This document shows positions 61,309-64,000 of a DNA stretch of 64,000 nucleotides, piece after piece (position 1 is the first letter of the stretch; every line of letters starts with the position of its first letter). Origin of the DNA: Streptomyces canus (GTDB lineage Bacteria > Actinomycetota > Actinomycetes > Streptomycetales > Streptomycetaceae). The translations under genes were made by a program, and so were the position numbers. The notes below the pieces were generated by a model that did not search any database, had not been told where the DNA came from, and saw nothing but the letters and a program-made list of their open reading frames with translations. The stretch is from contig NZ_JAUSWW010000001.1 in the NCBI RefSeq assembly GCF_030815415.1, forward strand, positions 2,170,001 through 2,234,000, written 5' to 3'.

Positions 61309-63192
61309 TCAGGGGGTGTAGACCGTCGGCCTCGGTGCCGTGGGCATGCCGTTGCCGATGAAGAAGCTCGGGTGCGGGGGCTGGTTGTAGGCGGTGTTCT
61401 GCCAGGCCAGGCCTGTGCGGTACATGGTGTCGTGGAGCAGGGTCGTGATCTTCGTGGTGGTCTCGTACGGCGTGGAGTAGATCCGCAGGGCCGTGTTGTC
61501 GGAGGTCGGCCAGACGACCTCCTCGCGCCAGTCGCCGAAGAGGTCGCCGGACAGGGACGGGGTGGCCTTGGTGCTGTTGTTGGAGTGGACGCTCGCGCCG
61601 GTCAGCAGGCGGGTGTCGGAGGAGGTGCCGTACTTGTCGATGTGGGTGCCGTCGAGGAGTTCGCGGGTGGTGTCGCCGTCCCACCAGGAGAGGAAGTTGA
61701 CCGACGACGGTTCGCGGCCCTTCGTCGCGCCGCCCTCGTCGCGGATGGACGAGTCGGAGGCGGACCAGACCTCCGCGCCGTCATTGCCGGCGTAGATGTC
61801 ACCCGCGACCCCACGGCCGTTGTCGCAGCAGGCGGCAAGCTTCCAACGGACCGCGCCTGTCGCGGGGTTGATGTAGAGCTCGGCGGGCTGGGAGGACGAC
61901 TCCGAGACCTTGAAGTACTCCAGGCCGGACGTCGACGGGTCCAGGTCGCCCAGATGCTGCGCGTCGCCGTGGCCCGTCTTCGTGGTCCACAGACCGTTGC
62001 CGTTGTCGTCCACGGCCATCGCGCCGTACACGATCTCGTCCTTGCCGTCGTTCTCGACGTCCCCGACGGACAGACTGTGCGAGCCCTGACCGTCGTACCC
62101 CTTGCCGGAGTTGGTGGAGGAACTGGTGTCGAAGGTCCAGCGGCGGGTGAAGGTTCCGCCCCGCCAGTCCCAGGCCGCGAGCACCGAACGGGTGTAGTAG
62201 CCCCGCGCCATGATCAGCGAGGGCCGGGCGCCGTCCAGATACGCCGTGCCCGCCAGGAAGCGGTCGACGCGGTTGCCGTACCCGTCTCCCCACGAGCTCA
62301 CCGTGCCGCGGGCCGGCACGTAATCGACACTCTGCATCGCCTTGCCGGTCTGGCCGTTGAACATGGTCAGGTACTCGGGTCCGGACAGGACGTACCCGCT
62401 GGAGTTGCGGTAGTCCGCCGACGAGCTGCCGATCACCGCGCCCGTCCCGTCGACGGTCCCGTCCGCGGTCTTCACGGCGACCTCGGCCTTGCGGTCGCCG
62501 TCGTAGTCGTACACCTGGAACTGTGTGTAATGCGCGCCGGAACGGATGTTGCGGCCCAGGTCGATGCGCCACAGCCGGGTGCCGTCGAGCTTGACGCCGT
62601 CGAGGATCGTGTTGCCGGTGTAGCCGGACTGGGAGTTGTCCTTGGCGTTGGTGGGCTGCCACTTCAGCACGAAGTCCAGCGCCCCGTCACCGTCGAGATC
62701 CGCGACGGAGGCGCCGTTGGCCTCGTAGGTGTAGGCGACTCCGTCGGGGGTGGTGCCGCCCGCGGGCGGGCTGATCGGTACGTCCTTGTAGCCGGTGCGG
62801 AACTGGATCGCGTGCACCGAGTCGGCCTGCTCCACACCGCCGACGATCGCGCGGACCGTGTAGTCGGCCTGGGAGGGGGCGCCGGAGTGGAAGTAGTTGG
62901 TGGAGCCGGTGACGGGCGTCGAGTTGACCTTCGTACCGGCCCGGTAGACGTTGAACGACACGTCGTTCGGGTCGGTGCCGAGCCAGCGCCAGCTGACCAG
63001 GTTGCCGGCGTCGGTGTGGACGCTGACGACGCCGCGGTCGAGTGCCTCCACCTGCCGGGCGGTCGCGGCCTCGGCCGTTCCGGTGGCGAGCTGGGTGAGA
63101 CCGGCGGCGACGAGCGCCGTGGCGGCGGTCAGCGCGGACAGGACGGCCCTTCGTCTGCGGCGTGGGGGCGGCTGCGGGTGCGGGTGCTGCAC
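61309..63192 (-). CDS. Secreted PL11 rhamnogalacturonan lyase
   Basis: Cleaves the rhamnogalacturonan I backbone by beta-elimination. 627 aa from GTG 63192 after AGGAGG. Arg-rich signal (RRRRRAVLSALTAATALVAAG), FnIII-like N-terminus (VSWRWLGTDPNDVSFNVYR), then the eight-bladed propeller with Ca-binding loops (VADLDGDGALD, VYDYDGDRKAEVAVKTADGT, VGDVENDGKDE, GDLFGDWREEVVW). Complements the cellulases for pectin removal. Confidence 0.94.
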   Translation of the reverse strand: MQHPHPQPPPRRRRRAVLSALTAATALVAAGLTQLATGTAEAATARQVEALDRGVVSVHTDAGNLVSWRWLGTDPNDVSFNVYRAGTKVNSTPVTGSTNYFHSGAPSQADYTVRAIVGGVEQADSVHAIQFRTGYKDVPISPPAGGTTPDGVAYTYEANGASVADLDGDGALDFVLKWQPTNAKDNSQSGYTGNTILDGVKLDGTRLWRIDLGRNIRSGAHYTQFQVYDYDGDRKAEVAVKTADGTVDGTGAVIGSSSADYRNSSGYVLSGPEYLTMFNGQTGKAMQSVDYVPARGTVSSWGDGYGNRVDRFLAGTAYLDGARPSLIMARGYYTRSVLAAWDWRGGTFTRRWTFDTSSSTNSGKGYDGQGSHSLSVGDVENDGKDEIVYGAMAVDDNGNGLWTTKTGHGDAQHLGDLDPSTSGLEYFKVSESSSQPAELYINPATGAVRWKLAACCDNGRGVAGDIYAGNDGAEVWSASDSSIRDEGGATKGREPSSVNFLSWWDGDTTRELLDGTHIDKYGTSSDTRLLTGASVHSNNSTKATPSLSGDLFGDWREEVVWPTSDNTALRIYSTPYETTTKITTLLHDTMYRTGLAWQNTAYNQPPHPSFFIGNGMPTAPRPTVYTP

Positions 63193-63249
63193 GAGACGTA
63201 CCTCCTGGGAGGACGGACGGAGTCCGTGAGGACGTGCGGGTTCCGTTCC

Positions 63250-64000
63250 TCAGTGGCCGCCGCGCGCGCTCGGGTTGCCGTACATTTCGGCCAGTTCCGC
63301 CGCCGTGCGGGCGAGCCGCTCGCGCAGCTCGGGCGGCTGGAGGACCTCGATGTCCGTGCCCATGCGCAGGAACTCCCCCAGGGCGTGGTCGACGGACTCG
63401 ATGGGGACCGTGGCCACAGTCCCCCCGTCCTCGTCGGTACGGACGTCGGCCGCTCTGGCGAGCGTCACGCCCGGCGCCAGCCGCACCACCGCCTCGGCCC
63501 GGTACAGCCGCTCGTGGAAATCCCGCTGATGGGCCGCCCAGTACGCGGCCAGATCGAAGTCGCCGGGGCGCGTGAACTCTCCCTCGGTCACAGTGAGTTG
63601 GAGAATCTGGTCGACCCGGAAGGTGCGAGGCCCCGGGCCGGCCACGACGTACCAGCGCCCCGCCTTCAGCACCAGCCCGTACGGCTCCAGCCGACGCTCC
63701 ACATCGGTCGGCGCACGCCAACGACGGTATACGATATTCAGTACACGGTTGTTCCACACCGCGTCGGCGACCGCCGGCAGATACGGCGTCTCCTCCGCCT
63801 CCGCGTACCAGCCGGGTGCGTCCAGATGGAAGCGCCCGCTGATCCGGTCGGCGTGCGCCCGCAGCTCCACCGGCAGCGCCGCCCGCACCTTGAGCTGCGC
63901 CGCCGCCAGCACCGAGCCCAGACCGAGCTCGGCGGCCGGACCGGGCACACCCGCGAGGAACAGCGCCTCGGCCTCGTCGGCGGTGAGACCGGTCAGACGG
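63250..64000 (-). CDS. WYL-domain transcriptional regulator, N-terminus beyond the window
   Basis: The open frame continues to base 64000 (GLTADEAEALFLAGVPG before PAAELGLGSVL). About 249 C-terminal residues are visible: the end of the helical linker and the WYL domain (LEPYGLVLKAGRWYVVAGPG, TFRVDQILQLTVTEGEF) plus the C-terminal WCX region. The HTH is off the edge. YafY/PafC-type regulator; target unknown. Confidence 0.88.
   Translation of the reverse strand, partial: RLTGLTADEAEALFLAGVPGPAAELGLGSVLAAAQLKVRAALPVELRAHADRISGRFHLDAPGWYAEAEETPYLPAVADAVWNNRVLNIVYRRWRAPTDVERRLEPYGLVLKAGRWYVVAGPGPRTFRVDQILQLTVTEGEFTRPGDFDLAAYWAAHQRDFHERLYRAEAVVRLAPGVTLARAADVRTDEDGGTVATVPIESVDHALGEFLRMGTDIEVLQPPELRERLARTAAELAEMYGNPSARGGH

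Overview
The base composition (strongly GC-rich, G/C-ending codons), GTG/TTG starts, Tat signals and gene families point to a Streptomyces chromosome. No rRNA, tRNA, CRISPR or transposase was recognised. The window cuts genes at both ends: formate dehydrogenase alpha at base 1 and a WYL regulator at base 64000.

1-17.2 kb is an oxalate/formate (C1-C2) catabolic island. An NAD-linked formate dehydrogenase operon (fdsG-fdsB-fdsA, minus strand) faces a FadR-type GntR regulator. A second GntR paralogue lies nearby, with a truncated acyl-CoA dehydrogenase-like gene between them. A beta-carbonic anhydrase, formyl-CoA transferase (frc), aldehyde dehydrogenase and sucD/sucC homologues run leftward. 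A second frc and two oxalate/formate-type MFS carriers run rightward from a shared promoter region holding a perfect 8-8-8 inverted repeat. The two frc copies are an inverted 1.18-kb duplication that looks identical. No oxalyl-CoA decarboxylase (oxc) is present.

17.2-24 kb is a minus-strand run containing a Streptomyces version of the ebo (metabolite traffic) cluster: eboF-, eboE-, TatD- and eboA-like genes and a TIM-barrel gene. It is headed by a truncated inositol-phosphate-synthase-like gene, and eboC (UbiA prenyltransferase) is missing. 24-32.7 kb is a sugar-uptake and sugar-oxidation cluster: ThuA/DUF1080 lipoprotein, a frameshifted TIM-barrel isomerase, a Gfo/Idh/MocA dehydrogenase, a ribose-type ABC transporter and a ROK regulator.

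32.9-37.5 kb returns to formate/oxalate: a third GntR regulator, a KAS III-like enzyme, an OFA-family carrier overlapped by a 45-codon MFS small-subunit gene, a 37-codon remnant of an FDH-alpha/NuoG-type domain, and fdhD. 37.5-51.8 kb is ordinary Streptomyces content: isochorismatase-like hydrolase, DUF5005-like secreted protein, SBF symporter, LysR, Lrp, DHA2 MFS, acyl-CoA synthetase, aldo/keto reductase, LuxR, RTX-like protein, EamA, SDR and a methyltransferase.

51.9-63.2 kb is a plant cell-wall degradation island: GH6 and GH5 cellulases diverge from GH48 and GH74, all with CBM2 domains, followed by a PL11 rhamnogalacturonan lyase. A perfect CebR-type operator and a LacI-type palindrome lie in the promoters.
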